NCBI RefSeq assembly: GCF_036711975.1
Contig: NC_091972.1
Coordinates: 24,619,001-24,683,000 of the forward strand
Origin: Onthophagus taurus
Lineage: Eukaryota > Arthropoda > Insecta > Coleoptera > Scarabaeidae
Reading direction: 5' to 3'
DNA length: 64,000 nt
The translations under genes were made by a program, and so were the position numbers. Below are positions 46,904 through 57,969 of the stretch, piece by piece (within the stretch, counting starts at the first letter, position 1; each line of letters starts with the position of its first letter). The notes below the pieces were generated by a model. That model did no database searches. It saw nothing but the letters and a program-made list of their open reading frames with translations, and was not told the origin of the DNA.

Positions 46904-47333
46904 ATTAGCAAATTTTGTTAATAAATTGGTTTCATTTAATGTAAAGACCGGTATATAATTTTGAATTAAAAAAAATGTAAATAAACGGATAACGGACAAG
47001 AATAACGAACTATTCAAACTATTTCACTATTTACATGTCAAACGTCAAACATTCATTTTGTTGCCAAAATAAATTAGTGAAAATACCCTAAAAAATTTTT
47101 TCGTTGAATAAATTCTTTGAAAAGAATTCAATTTATTTGAATTAACTTTCATTTATTATTTAATTAAGCAATATATTTGTTTCTCCAATTTTTTTAAATA
47201 AAATAATTATGAAGATTGATCTATTACTACTGTTCTGGGGATTGATCATACTTGAATGTATCAATTACAAGCTTAAATCTTTTTAAGTTGTCTTTATTAT
47301 ATTTTTCTACATTATATTATTTACATTAAATCA

Positions 47334-47714
47334 TTACACCATTGGATACTTTTTCAATAAACTTGTAACTTGCTTATGAGTTAACTTCTTTTCGCCAGGT
47401 GCAATGATACCTTTAGCCTCTCTTTCTTTTAATAACCGTTTATCTTCCATACTAGCTACATAACACTTTTTAAAATTTTCAATTTCCTTTGCACACATAG
47501 TTTGATTAAACTCTTTATCTTTAAAACAGGCCAACATAATCGACATTTCGTACAGACAACAAACTTCATTTGCAGTACTTCCTTTCCCTGATACTTTTGA
47601 TTTCAACTTTAACGGTAATAGTTCTTGGAAGGGTACATCTTTTTGTATTGTAACATTTCTTGCGTATAAAACTGATAGAAACCGCATTTTAATACTTAAT
47701 TTTGTTGTTTTCAA
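47334..47714 (-). CDS. CHCHD1: Mitochondrial small ribosomal subunit protein mS37 (CHCHD1)
   Basis: A small CHCH-domain protein of the mitochondrial ribosome 28S subunit. The single exon gives 126 residues. Twin CX9C motifs are seen: C-LYEMSIMLA-C and C-AKEIENFKK-C, which form the disulphide-bonded helical hairpin imported through the Mia40 pathway. The surrounding block EMSIMLACFKDKEFNQTMC is diagnostic of CHCHD1 rather than other CHCH proteins. A basic amino-terminal region precedes the CHCH fold, and the C-terminal LTHKQVTSLLKKYP is typical too. Either the first Met or Met-10 (47687) could be the start. AATAAA on the - strand (TTTATT at 47293) lies 36 bases past the stop. TMEM209 begins about 430 bp downstream on the same strand. 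Confidence 0.88.
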   Translation of the reverse strand: MKTTKLSIKMRFLSVLYARNVTIQKDVPFQELLPLKLKSKVSGKGSTANEVCCLYEMSIMLACFKDKEFNQTMCAKEIENFKKCYVASMEDKRLLKEREAKGIIAPGEKKLTHKQVTSLLKKYPMV

Positions 47715-47868
47715 AAGTGAGGTTATAAATCTTAGGAAAATTTAGTTTTCTATAGAGTTAAGATACTATGAATCAGAGATGTCGCTACACGAATAAAATT
47801 TTAAGTTAATGTTATTATTATTTTATTTAAATATGATTTAAATACACTAAATTAGGTTTAATAGACAG

Positions 47869-48052
47869 CTTGCTTATTTTTCGTTGGAGTATATTTAAAG
47901 TAAAAATTAGTTTTAGCATTGTTTATAGATATATAACGTACCTAGTTATACCTTTGTTTATAGAGAATAAACTAATAAACTGCGACGTCCTTTCCTGGTT
48001 CGGTCCTAGGAAAGGGGTCTTGGTGCCTCTTTTTTATGTTCGGGATGTTATC
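47869..48052 (-). other. Residual internal sequence past the LTR
   Basis: Read from the - strand, this follows the primer-binding site and would be the untranslated leader of the element. No gag-like frame is seen before unrelated AT-rich sequence starts near 47980, so the internal region is lost. Confidence 0.4.
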
Positions 48053-48377
48053 GGTCTCGGGCGCCACCTTATGTTTAGAGAGTTAAGGAACTTTTTCGCC
48101 TCCAAGTAGCTTTTGGGGGTTACAGTCGCAGATTCAGGGTGGGTGTTTGAGAGAGGGTTAAAAAAATAAAAACATGCGGTTCATAAATTAAGAAATAAAA
48201 TAAAAATTTATTAATAAAAAAAAAATCAACATAGGAGTTTACGGAGGAAGGTAAAAAAAATCTTTATTTAAATATATAATCGGTAAATGTCTGGCCTAGT
48301 GCAATCTTGTGGGACTCGTACTTCGGACGTAATTGAAATAATTATTCATAAGCGTCATAAGGGAATAATTGGTCTGG

Positions 48378-48612
48378 ATGAAGTGCTACGGAAAACTCGC
48401 GATAGCACCAGGTCGGGAAGATGTTGCGGAAAACTCGCAGCAATACCAGGTTGGGAGAGTGTTGCGGAAAACTCGCAGCAACACCAGGACGGGAGAGTGT
48501 TGCGGAAAACTCGCAGCAACACCAGGTCGGGGAAAGTATTGCGGAAAACTCGCAGCAATACCAGGTCGGGAGAGTGTTGTGGAAAACTCGCAGCAACACC
48601 CGGTTGGGAGAT
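48378..48612. repeat. Minisatellite, six units of 38-40 bp, inside the LTR
   Basis: Each unit contains 'gttgcggaaaactcgcagca', then 'acaccaggtcgggagagt' or a close variant. Six units follow in tandem with a few substitutions. Open frames on both strands here are by-products of the repeat length pattern. A second weaker tandem of 'gttgaagact' blocks lies at 48730-48830. Confidence 0.9.
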
Positions 48613-48849
48613 TGGATGAAAATTTATTTCACAAAATAAAATCAAAGTCCCACAATTGCAAGACCAAAAACAAACTTACGATGAAACTCGGTTATTTCCA
48701 AAACTCGGAGATTTTCCGGTGAAGTCTGGCGAACTTCTTGAAGACGGTTGATGACGGCTGAAGACTCTTGAAGAATGTCGAAGACTAATCCAGAACGGTC
48801 GAAGACTGATCAAGACAGTTGAAGACTCATTTAAAATGAAATTTTGACC

Positions 48850-48860
48850 GGCTATTTATA
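48850..48860 (-). promoter_or_regulatory. Putative LTR TATA box
   Basis: TATAAATAGCC on the - strand, followed about 25-30 bases downstream by 'tgagtcttcaactgtc', a plausible transcription start. It precedes the minisatellite, which would thus be transcribed. Confidence 0.5.
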
Positions 48861-49331
48861 CTTGTTCGGGGTGAAAACTGGATTTTTCCGAGTGGGGGAT
48901 CGTATTAAAACAAGTTATCAAAACTAAATTATAATGTGCGGGGCTAATTAATGACAATAGCAAAATTTTAAGGGCGCTATCGGATGCGGAGTACAAAATT
49001 AACTAAATCCCTTTTTTGAGCGGATATAATTGATTAAGGAATAGCGGAGTAATTAACAATTAATTAAAAATAATTATCGGAAAAATTTATAACATAATTC
49101 AAAAGATACCCTTATTTATGTGGAAAATTACAAAAATATAATTATCAAAATCGGTTAGCGTTTACGGCACTTACATATATAAACATTTTCCCGACCGCGT
49201 GTTTCACGTTAACTTCGATTAATCAGTATTAACTAACGCGCACTTTAACACAAAGTAGCTTCAGCAGTTGGGCGGTGTCCGGGGTAATCCTATACGGGTA
49301 GTATTTTCCATGGATGACCATCAGGAATGAA

Positions 49332-50727
49332 GTAATAGCTATTAACATACCGAGAAATGTTATGACATTTATTACAGCCACAGACGTCAGATTGAAATCC
49401 GAGCTCGAAGAGCGAGGATTTTAAGACATCTAAGGCTGTAATGTGTCATAACATCGAGGTTTGTTCAATAGTTTATCGGTTTCAGGCGACCACCTTCGCA
49501 TTTTGATGACTTTAATGCGAACAATAGTAAATCAAAAATTCATTTGCAACTTTTTCCTTAAAAGATGCTTAAAAGTCAAAGTCGTTATACAAATAGTTGC
49601 TAGGCAGTCACAAAGATGTTTATTTGTCAACAATATTTTATTTTTTTTAAATTCGTTAATTTGTAAAATGAGTGACGTTTAATAATAGTAATTATTTATG
49701 TTCACCATGCAATTAAAACAACCCGAAAAAGTGTGATGCATTAGTTAGTTTAGGTACATTAACGTCACTCATTTTACAAATTAATGAATTTAAAAAAAAT
49801 AAAATATTTGTTGACAAATAAACATCTTTGTGACTGCCTAGCAACTAACTTGTATAACGACTTTGACATTTACGGAAAAAGTTGCAAATGAATTTTTGAT
49901 TTACTATTGTTCGCATTAAAGTCATCAAAATGCGAAGGTGGTCGCCTGAAACCGATAAACTATTGAACAAACCTCGATGTTATGACACATTACAGCCTTA
50001 GATGTCTTAAAATCCTCGCTCTTCGAGCTCGGATTTCAATCTGACATCTGCGGCTGTAATAAATGTCATAACATTTCTCGGTATGTTAATAGCTATTACC
50101 GGTTTCAGGCTGTAAGAAGGTTCTTAACATTCACAAAAGTTGGTTTGTAATGTACCTTATAACTTATAACTGTATTAGGAATGTAAAAATGACATATTGG
50201 TAATGTTCTTTGGTAATGTTATATTTTTACAATACAGGAAAAGAAGCTACATATTTAATAAACCTTAATTATGAAAATTTTAAGTAACAATGGAACAGAA
50301 ACCTAATGCTACTTTTAATAATATAATGCAATTAGAACAACCCGAAAAAGTGTGATGCATTAGTTAGTTTAGGTAGATTAACGTCACTCATTTTACAAAT
50401 TAACGAATTTAAAAAAAATAAAATATTGTTGACAAATAAACATTCTTTGTGACTGCCTAGCAACTAATTTGTATAACGACTTTGACTTTTAAGCATCTTT
50501 TAAGGAAAAAGTTGCAAATGAATTTTTGATTTACTATTGTTCGCATTAAAGTCATGAAAATGCGAAGGTGGTCGCCTGAAACCGATAAACTATTGAACAA
50601 ACCTCGATGTTATGACACATTACAGCCTTAGATGTCTTAAAATCCTCGCTCTTCGAGCTCGGATTTCAATCTGACATCTGCGGCTGTAATAAATGTCATA
50701 ACATTTCTCGGTATGTTAATAGCTATA
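49332..50727. mobile_element. Foldback family F with a third, direct arm
   Basis: Arm 1 (49332-49690) is mirrored by arm 2 (49755-50100). A third copy (50326-50727) repeats arm 2 in the same direction together with its left flank 'aacccgaaaaagtgtgatgc'. Arms share 'aagacatctaaggctgtaat' and a small internal palindrome around GAGCTC. Arm 2 has an 18-bp deletion near 49872 relative to arms 1 and 3. No coding capacity. Confidence 0.85.
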
Positions 50728-51046
50728 ATTAAGATGCGGGATGATTTTGGTTAATAATCATGTTAATCATAATCGGATCGTCTTTAGAATCATTCAACGG
50801 TTATTTCATGATACTAGTAACTGTTTGAAATCGGTTTGATCGTTCTATGATTTCTAATTCCGCCTCATAAAAAAATAGTCGTTGTACGGTAGCTGAACGG
50901 TAGCTCGCTGGCTGCTGAAACTCACTCGGGACGGTCGGCCTTGTTTACAGTAACACACTGATTACTGATACTTCTTCGTATTTTACTTCGTTGCGGTGTT
51001 ATTTAATTATTTTAAATAATAATTTTCAGAAACCATGTGCTTTCGG

Positions 51047-51622
51047 TAATGGGGTCATACACACTTATTAAATTTAGAGAAAATTTTTATGTCACACGAT
51101 ATATGCAAGTATATGCATGAACACAAAGTAAAAGAAATATTTTGATCAATTTTATATTTTGCGTAATTTGAAGTGAAAAATAGCAAATATTCAAACGAAA
51201 TAATTTCGCGGCTTTTCTGTGACGTAGGAACCGCACTGCCTAAAACAAGTTAAATTGTCCGTTAGATAGCGCTTGCGGTGTGACAGTGTCAAAATAAAAC
51301 CATGGATGTAATACAGTGTCTCTATTACATCCATGAACAAAACATAATAAACATAACCTACAAACACTCTATCTCTTTTCAATACAACCTAAATGACGTT
51401 CATCTCTTTCTCGCATTTGAGCGGGGAGCAGGGGACGTAAAAGTGAGAATCGTACGTCATCAACGCGGGAATTTTAAAAGCGCAAATGGGTATATAAATT
51501 TTCAATAATTTTTTTAACAATGACTTTGTTCGAAAATATTAAAAAAAAAAATAACGGTAACTATATTTTTATATAAACTTTCAGAAAATATAATAAAAAA
51601 AAAATCGTGTATGACCCCATTA
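51047..51622. mobile_element. TA-flanked MITE with ATGGGGTCATACAC ends
   Basis: TA at 51047-51048, then ATGGGGTCATACAC; the mirror GTGTATGACCCCAT ends at 51620, followed by TA. Size 572 bp. The centre contains a strong hairpin, CATGGATGTAATA/TATTACATCCATG at 51301-51336. TA duplication suggests a Tc1/mariner-type mobiliser. Confidence 0.75.
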
Positions 51623-51869
51623 CGTCGTTCGGCGATTTCCACTAATTGCTTTTGTTTATTTGAAATTCGGTCAGGAAACGTTTTCGGAAAAAGGTTTAAC
51701 GGTTTTAAATGAATTAATATAAAAATTTGAAGTTTAATTAAGGAAATTAAGAAATTAAGGAAAATGCGAATAAAGTTGCATAAGTGGGTGGTGATAAGGT
51801 ATCAATTTTTTGATTTTTCTAAATCGGGCGGAAACTGTAGGAGGTCGGGGTAATGTGGGAAGTATATGT

Positions 51870-52142
51870 CATGAAATTCTCTGTAAAAAAGTGTCCATAT
51901 AATGTCGTAGTTATAATACTCCACCTATAATAATAACCAAGATAATTGCACTTATTGGTTTTACGATATTTTCAATTTTGGCCTCTAGGGGAAAAACAAA
52001 AGACGATAGCGCTATGAGGTTTTCGGCGTCAGCAGTTTTCTCGAAAAACGAGATCATGACATGTCAGCTACTTTTCTTCTAACCCTTATAGTTTTCGAGT
52101 TAGCCTATTCGGAGATCGAATTTGAACCATCCTGTACAAACA
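51870..52142. repeat. Repeat family G, copy 1 (half)
   Basis: 'gtccatataatgtcgtagtt', 'ataatactccacctataata' and 'caaaagacgatagcgctatg' recur at 60490-60650. It ends 'ttgaaccatcctgtaca'. Related to family E over 'gaaaacaaaagacgatag'. Confidence 0.7.
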
Positions 52143-52487
52143 ATTTAGTTCGAGTTGTAATGCCAAGACTGGGTGACTTACGCGTCGCCGTTCATTAAAA
52201 TTTAAATGTTACTGTACATGTCAGGCTGTTAACCGCTATGTACAGCTATGAAAAAATTGGTAACGCGTAAAGTGTTATTTTTGGATTTGTCCGCTATGGA
52301 GGCGCTGGTGAATTTTCTAATAATAATGGATATGATTAAGAGATGGCAGCACTATTTTTGATTTATATTCCCTCTCTCATGTTTTGTTGTACTAATAATA
52401 AAAATTGTTAGTTAATAATTGTTACATTTCGAACCTGCGTTCTAAGAGGAGGTTCTTGAATCGGCAAATTTATACTACTTTAAAATA

Positions 52488-52645
52488 AAATAAAAAAATA
52501 ATTTGATATTAAAATAGTATTATTTAAGTGTTTGTCTTACCTACCATTTAAATGACTCCAGGTATCTACCAACAGGAAATCTGGTCCCCAATTAGAAAAA
52601 ATTAATTTTGATTAAATTCGCTATAACTGAAGAACGGTGCGACCG
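52488..52645. repeat. Repeat family H, short copy
   Basis: 'aatttgatattaaaatagta', 'ttatttaagtgtttg' and 'gatctgaccg'-type blocks match 56868-57020 and 59530-59640. From 52646 to 53590 I see only AT-rich sequence and probable untranslated sequence of the following Penelope piece. Confidence 0.65.
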
Positions 52646-53593
52646 ATTAACACGTTAAAATTTCTTATTGGTAGTGGTGTTAATGTTGCTGATGATTGGG
52701 CGGATACTCTGATCTGTTTTATGAAGTTTGATAAGGCTTTTAAGGGTGGATATCAAAGGGTTCATTTCAATGGAGTTGTATGGAGTGATGTTAAATTTTT
52801 TTTAATAATGTTGATCATTTTTAATTAGTTCCTTTAAGTTATTGTTAAATTTAAGGGTGGGATTATTCTTAAATTTTAAAATGTTATTTTCTTTAAAAAA
52901 TGTTAATGTATTTTTTATACATATATGACTCTTTATCCATCACCACGAGGCCTGCATTTTTGTCTCCTATGGTAACAATAAGATTTTCTATTTTCTATTT
53001 CAGATTTTTAATGTTGCAAAGAATTGATTTAGTATGGAAAGATTTTATGTTGACGTTCTTATTCCCACTTGTTTTCCCTCACTCTTTCACTTTTATCATC
53101 TGGCGAACGTTCCTTATGACCGTCAGTCCAATTTCACCCCTCATCATGCTGACTCAAGTTATTTAATTTTAAAGGAAATTTTAACGTGTTAATTGTAAGT
53201 TTAAAAATTTTCCTTTTTTTGATTTCTTATATTTAGTTATCACGGTTCTTTCTCTACAGGTTTGGTAATTTGTTTTGTCGTTAATTTTTAACATTTTTTT
53301 TAAACGCTTTGAAAAACGAGATTTACGATGAATGGAGAAACGCCATTTTAATTTTTTGGATTTTTCAATTTACTCGGGGAGTATTCGTGCGAAAATATTC
53401 TTTTCAATTTTAAATTTCTCCCTTCAGGTTTTTTACTTTTGAATTTTTCGTAAACGGAATCTTTTTGAAGAAGTTCTCTCCGATGCTTGAAACAATACTT
53501 TATGCACTCTCGATGCTCCTACACCGACGGTAATTATATATATTTTTTATCTGTGTTTTTGTTATACCTGAATGTTCTTTTGTTCCCATAGTC

Positions 53594-53641
53594 GTGCCTG
53601 AAGAATAACGATAATCGTTCGAAATCTTCGAAGCACCGAAA
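53594..53641 (+). ncRNA. Hammerhead-like motif upstream of a Penelope fragment
   Basis: GTGC, CTGAAGA, a perfect five-pair stem AACGA-TAA-TCGTT, GAAA and then GCAC able to pair with the first GTGC as stem I. The part between GAAA and GCAC does not contain a canonical cleavage box. It lies about 90 bp before the coding fragment, where Penelope terminal repeats are known to carry hammerheads. Confidence 0.4.
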
Positions 53642-53684
53642 TAAAATATTTTAATCGTTTATACGACTTTTAATTTTTTTAGCA

Positions 53685-54068
53685 GCAAGAAACCCTACAA
53701 CTTACCTAGAAAAAACCACCAAATTGATAATAGAGGCATCTCCAATAGACCCCGAGATCAAGAAAACGTTAATCCCTCGGGAAAAATCAAGCAGGTGTCC
53801 CAAACTCTATGGTCTGTCCAAAATCCCCAAAGCCGGATTTTCCACCGGATGTCGCATGTGGTTCGGAGGGTTCATTGACCTGCTCTCTGGAACCTGACGG
53901 TCCATCTCTCAGGAAGGCTGCTCCGGATCGGGTACGGTGTAGGACCGTTTTCCAAGTGGCTGATAAGTGCAGGGCGTCATTTCTCTTGTTGAAGGTACCG
54001 TTCTTTTCTATTTCGATAGACTCGCGGATGAGTCTGGTCCTCCAATGTGGAACGTTGGCTATTTCCAT
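53685..54068. pseudogene. Two Penelope-like fragments in opposite orientation
   Basis: On the + strand, 53690-53880 reads TTYLEKTTKLIIEASPIDPE and CPKLYGLSKIPKAGF, the start of a Penelope reverse transcriptase (different from the 32-34 kb element). On the - strand, 54068 to about 53930 reads WRTRLIRESIEIEKN and NKRNDALHLSATW, the C-terminal tail usual after the GIY-YIG domain. The pieces therefore meet near 53880-53930 as the two ends of one family, inverted. Both are dead. Confidence 0.6.
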
Positions 54069-54091
54069 ATCTGAAGCTGCTACTTTTCCAT

Positions 54092-54880
54092 ATACAGGGT
54101 GGATCAGTTTTTAATCGGGAAACTTTACTAGGACGTAGTACTTGTCAAAATAACATAACTCTTTTGTTTTCGAGCTATGAGCTGTCAAAGTTGAGCCAAA
54201 AATTTACATTTTATCTTTTATTTCGGGTATGAGTGAACCACAAAATTTGAAATGTTGTATGTATGTACTACTGGTTAATATCTTATTTTCAACCATACCT
54301 TAAACTTCCCTAGCGCCCTCTAAGGGGATCAAATTCGCAACCCCTTTAATTTTTTTATAACAACTTCACTGTAATTGAAACTTACAGGTTCTCAGAGCCA
54401 ACTTTTAGAATAATTTTAGCTAAACATGGCGGCACATAGCGGTACATGGCACGATATTTTATTTTTTTACAAGGAAACTATTAACTTTAAGGAAAATACT
54501 AAAGAGACAAAAAAGTACCAATATAGAATGAGCTTTACAACCCATGTTTTTGTACGTTAATATTCCATAGTGTTAAAAAGTTGTTATAAAAAATATCAAG
54601 GGGGTGGTGAATTTCATCCCCTTAGTGGGCGCTGGGGAAGTTTAAGGTATGGTTGAAAATAAGGTCTTAACCAGTGATACGTACGTACAAAGTTTCAAAT
54701 TCTACGGTTTACTTACAGCCGAAATACAAAACAAAATGTAAATTTTTTTCTAAACTTTGATCGCTCATAGCTCGAAAACAAAAGAGTTGCGACCCTATGT
54801 TTGTATAAAAAATTTGTGTTATTTTGGCAAGTACTACATCCTAGTAAAGTTTCCCGATTAAAAACTGAACCACCCTATAC
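54092..54880. mobile_element. Foldback element with TACAGGGTGGATC end
   Basis: Arms of about 290 bp: 'cagtttttaatcgggaaact' (54112) is mirrored by 'agtttcccgattaaaaactg' (54849-54875); 'ccataccttaaacttcccta' is mirrored near 54640. The ends read TACAGGGTGGATCAG and CTGAACCACCCTATA. No coding capacity. Confidence 0.8.
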
Positions 54881-54889
54881 ATATACATA

Positions 54890-55962
54890 CAGTATGTCCC
54901 CGGATCGAGTTACAAAGAGGAAAAAAATTTTGATTACTGATTTTTCAAACTTACTTAAGCATAAATAATGCGTCGCATATGTTTAAACCACTAAATCGCA
55001 CGAATTTTATACTTTAACTATAGAAGTTAACCAATTATTCCCATTTTTATATAAAAATTGGACTTTTTTCTAAATTAAAAAATTTTCAAGTTCAATTTAT
55101 ATGTAACCATAGAAACCATAAAAGTTACAACTTATGTTAATGAAAAATATACGGACAAATCAAATTAAAATAAGGCTAAATAATTGAATAAAATATTTTA
55201 AATGTAAGTGTATGTAATAACTAATAACACACAATGTAAATTTGTAAGTGAACAAATCAACTATTCGGCACACATTTGAAGACAAGTTCTAAATTCTTTG
55301 CAAGAATTACGAATTTCGGGCAGTGGTAGAGATTCTATCGCATTAATTATTCTTAGTTTTAATAGTTCTGCATCTCCTTGTAATGGTTCACTGTAAACAA
55401 TTTGTTTCAATCATCCCCAAAAATAAAAATCCATAATTGTAAGATCAGGACTATGTGCTAGTCATAAAATGTGACCATTCGGTCACAATGTGTGATGGTG
55501 AGCTAGGCAATCGTCTCGCTGAAAGTACATTGACCGTATAAAATTTAAGGGTAATTCATCAAGTTGTTCATTAAAATAATTTTGTAACATATCCAAATAT
55601 TTTTATTGATTTACATTTTCCTCGAAGAAATATGGCCCAATTACCCCGTGATATGTTATAGCACACCACACATTTACTTTTTTGGAATGTTGACTTCGTC
55701 TAGAGAGTGTAGAATTTGGATTTACATCACTCTTCTATGGTTACATATCATAAATTGAACATTGAAAAATTTTTAGTTTAGAAAAAAGGTCAAATTTTTA
55801 CATAAAAATGGGAATAATTAGTTAACTTCTATAGTTAGAGTATAAAATTCGTGCGATTTAGTGGTTTGAACATATCCGACGCATTATTTATGCTGAGATA
55901 AGTTTGAAAATTCAGTAATCAAAATTTTTTTCCTCTTTGTAACTCGATCCGGGGACATACTG
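54890..55962 (-). mobile_element. Tc1/mariner-like transposon with ~225-bp terminal repeats
   Basis: CAGTATGTCCCCGGATCGAG at 54890 is mirrored by CTCGATCCGGGGACATACTG ending at 55962; TA flanks both. The inverted repeats continue inward for about 225 bp. The - strand between carries transposase remains: KKVNVWCAITYHGVIGPYFF, YLDMLQNYFNEQLDELPLN, MYFQRDDCLAHHH (second Asp) and SPDLTIMDFYFWG (third). Stops interrupt it and the N-terminal part is missing. Confidence 0.82.
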
Positions 55963-55983
55963 TAAAATAATTTGATATTAAAA

Positions 55984-56171
55984 TACAGTGAAATTCCCCT
56001 AACTCGACTTCTATATCTCGAATTATCCTCTAAGTCGAATAATTTTCGTAAGCTCAAGCGTTTGACTAGGCTTCAAATGTGTCTAAATGTGTTTTCTCTA
56101 ACTCGAATTTTCCATAACTCGAAGTTTTCTTCCGCTCCCTTAGTGACTCGAGTTAGGGGAATTTCACTGTA
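55984..56171. mobile_element. pogo-type MITE with TA duplication
   Basis: TA, then CAGTGAAATTCCCCTAACTC; the mirror GAGTTAGGGGAATTTCACTG ends at 56169, followed by TA. 184 bp. It has split a family H repeat, whose halves 'ttgatattaaaata' and 'gtattatctaagtgtttgcc' lie on each side. Confidence 0.88.
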
Positions 56172-57240
56172 GTATTATCTAAGTGTTTGCCTAACCTACC
56201 ATTAACTAAAGAACGGTTTGACCGATTTTAATGTTTTATATCTCAAACGAAAGCTTGCGTCTGGCTGAATAATTCTGTGTAAAGTATATTGAACACTTCA
56301 ATATCTGAAGCTGCTAGTTTTCTATATGTACATATACATAGAATAATCATGCAAAATAATTTGATATTAAAGTAGTATCATTTAGGTGTTTGCCTAACCT
56401 ATCCTTTGATATGGACTACCTCCGCTGATAGAATGAGAGTCATTCGGCTTGCGCATACTACATATCAATCCTATTATTCCACGTGGAAAATAACCATGAT
56501 GCTCTGATCTCAATGAGAGTTAGTACTTTCACGGAGGCATTGTAGTTAGCGAGGCTTACAAACCCTCCAGCATGCCTATGAAGTGGGTATATTTGCATCA
56601 TGGTTATTTTCTACGTGGAATAATAGGATTGATATATTGTATGCGCAAGCCGAATGACTCTCATTCTGTCAGCGGAAGGAGTCGATATCAAAGGATAAGT
56701 TCGGCAAACACTTAAATAATACTATTTGAATATTAAATTTTTTTCCACGAATGTTCTATTTATATGTACATATGGTACATTAGCTCAAGATATAGAAGTG
56801 TTCAATATATTTTCCGCAAGGAATAATAATAAAAATTCCATATGTACGTATAACTAGAATATTCGTGCAAAATAATTTGATATTAAAATAGTATTATTTA
56901 AGTGTTTGCCTAACCTACCATTTAAATGACTCCACGTATCTACCGACTGGAAGTCTGGCCCCCAATTAGAAAAAAATAATTTTGATTAAATTCGCTATAA
57001 CTAAAGAACGGTTTAACCGATTTTAATATTTTATATCTCAAACGAAAGCTTGCGTCTGACTGGATAATTATGTGTAAAGTATATTGAACACTTCAATATC
57101 TGAAGCTGCTAGGTTTCCATATGTACATATACATAGAATAATCATGCAAAATAATTTGATATTAAAATAGTATCATTTAAGTGTTTGCCTAACCTATCCT
57201 TTGATATGACTCCCTCCGCTGATAGAATGAGGGTCTTTAA
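56172..57240. repeat. Family H cluster, including palindromic copy 1
   Basis: 56343-56757 is a palindromic unit: 'aatttgatattaaagtagta' and 'cattcggcttgcgcatac' on the left, mirrored by 'gtatgcgcaagccgaatg' and 'aatactatttgaatattaaa' on the right. A centre has 'tattccacgtggaaaataac' and its mirror. Flanking pieces at 56172-56340 and 56865-57235 repeat the non-palindromic part ('gttatatctcaaacgaaagc'). Confidence 0.75.
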
Positions 57241-57270
57241 TATAAACTTTGAAAATTATGAAAATGTAAC

Positions 57271-57969
57271 ATGATGGAATGCTATATGTTATCAGATAAG
57301 AATGCGACGTTAGCCGCGGAATTATATTTCACAAGGTATTCGGAAAGAAGACAACCGCACGTAAGAACCTTCAGCCGGTTAGCAGAAAATTTAATAGATT
57401 TTTGGTCCATCCCCAAACCACGTGCAAAAACATACCAAAATGGCCTGCAAGAGGATGAAGTCAATGTGTTGGCTTCACTTGCGATAAATCCATCAACATC
57501 TTGCAGAGAAATTGAACAAGACGTCTGACCCAAAAACCGCTGCTTCCGAATATGAAAGAAAAATATGTATAAACCATACAAAGCGGGCCTAACTCATTAT
57601 TTACGTGCAGGAGATGTCAATCTAAGATTAGAATTTTGTAGATGATATTTAGAAAAATTAAATAATCTGCTGTTTGTTCAAAATGTCATCTGGACCAATG
57701 AAGTCTCTGAGTGTTCAAAGAAGATTGGGGTTCAATGTATGGTGTGCCCTTTTAGATAATGGAATTTTGGCATATAGTATCTACCATAAAAACTTAAACT
57801 CAGGTAATACCTCAATATATCAAGGCAGCACATTGTGCCTTTGGTCGACAATTTGCATTAAATAAGTTTCAAATGATATATTTTCAATATGACGGAGCAC
57901 CAGCACATAATGCCAGAGTTGTCAGTGAATTTTTAAATACTACTACAAACTTTGGCAATAATTGGAAAC
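57271..57969 (+). pseudogene. Mariner/Tc3-like transposase remnant
   Basis: Reads ELYFTRYSERRQPHVRTFSR and NPSTSCREIEQDV (helix-turn-helix), then after frame changes RRLGFNVWCALLDNGILAYS and FQYDGAPAHNARVVSEFL (second Asp). It is related to the 42.8-44.2 kb transposase. The C-terminal acidic part is cut off at the MITE at 57973. Confidence 0.7.

Larger units (their letters stand above)
48053..49250 (-). mobile_element. LTR of a retrotransposon plus primer-binding site
   Basis: On the - strand, a segment starting TGTTAAAGTGCGCG (49250) and ending CTAAACA (48072) has the TG...CA form of an LTR. Five bases later lies TGGCGCCCGAGACC (48066-48053), a typical primer-binding site. The LTR would be 1179 bp with a TATA box at 48853-48860 and AATAAAG downstream of it. 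The matching second LTR and the coding region are not in the window. It may be a 5' LTR left by truncation. Family (Gypsy-like) is inferred from the primer-binding sequence only. Confidence 0.6.

Noticed and set aside
48287-48722. Long overlapping frames on both strands over the minisatellite
   Set aside because: Both strands stay open only because six near-identical tandem units repeat; the translations are repetitive and match no protein.
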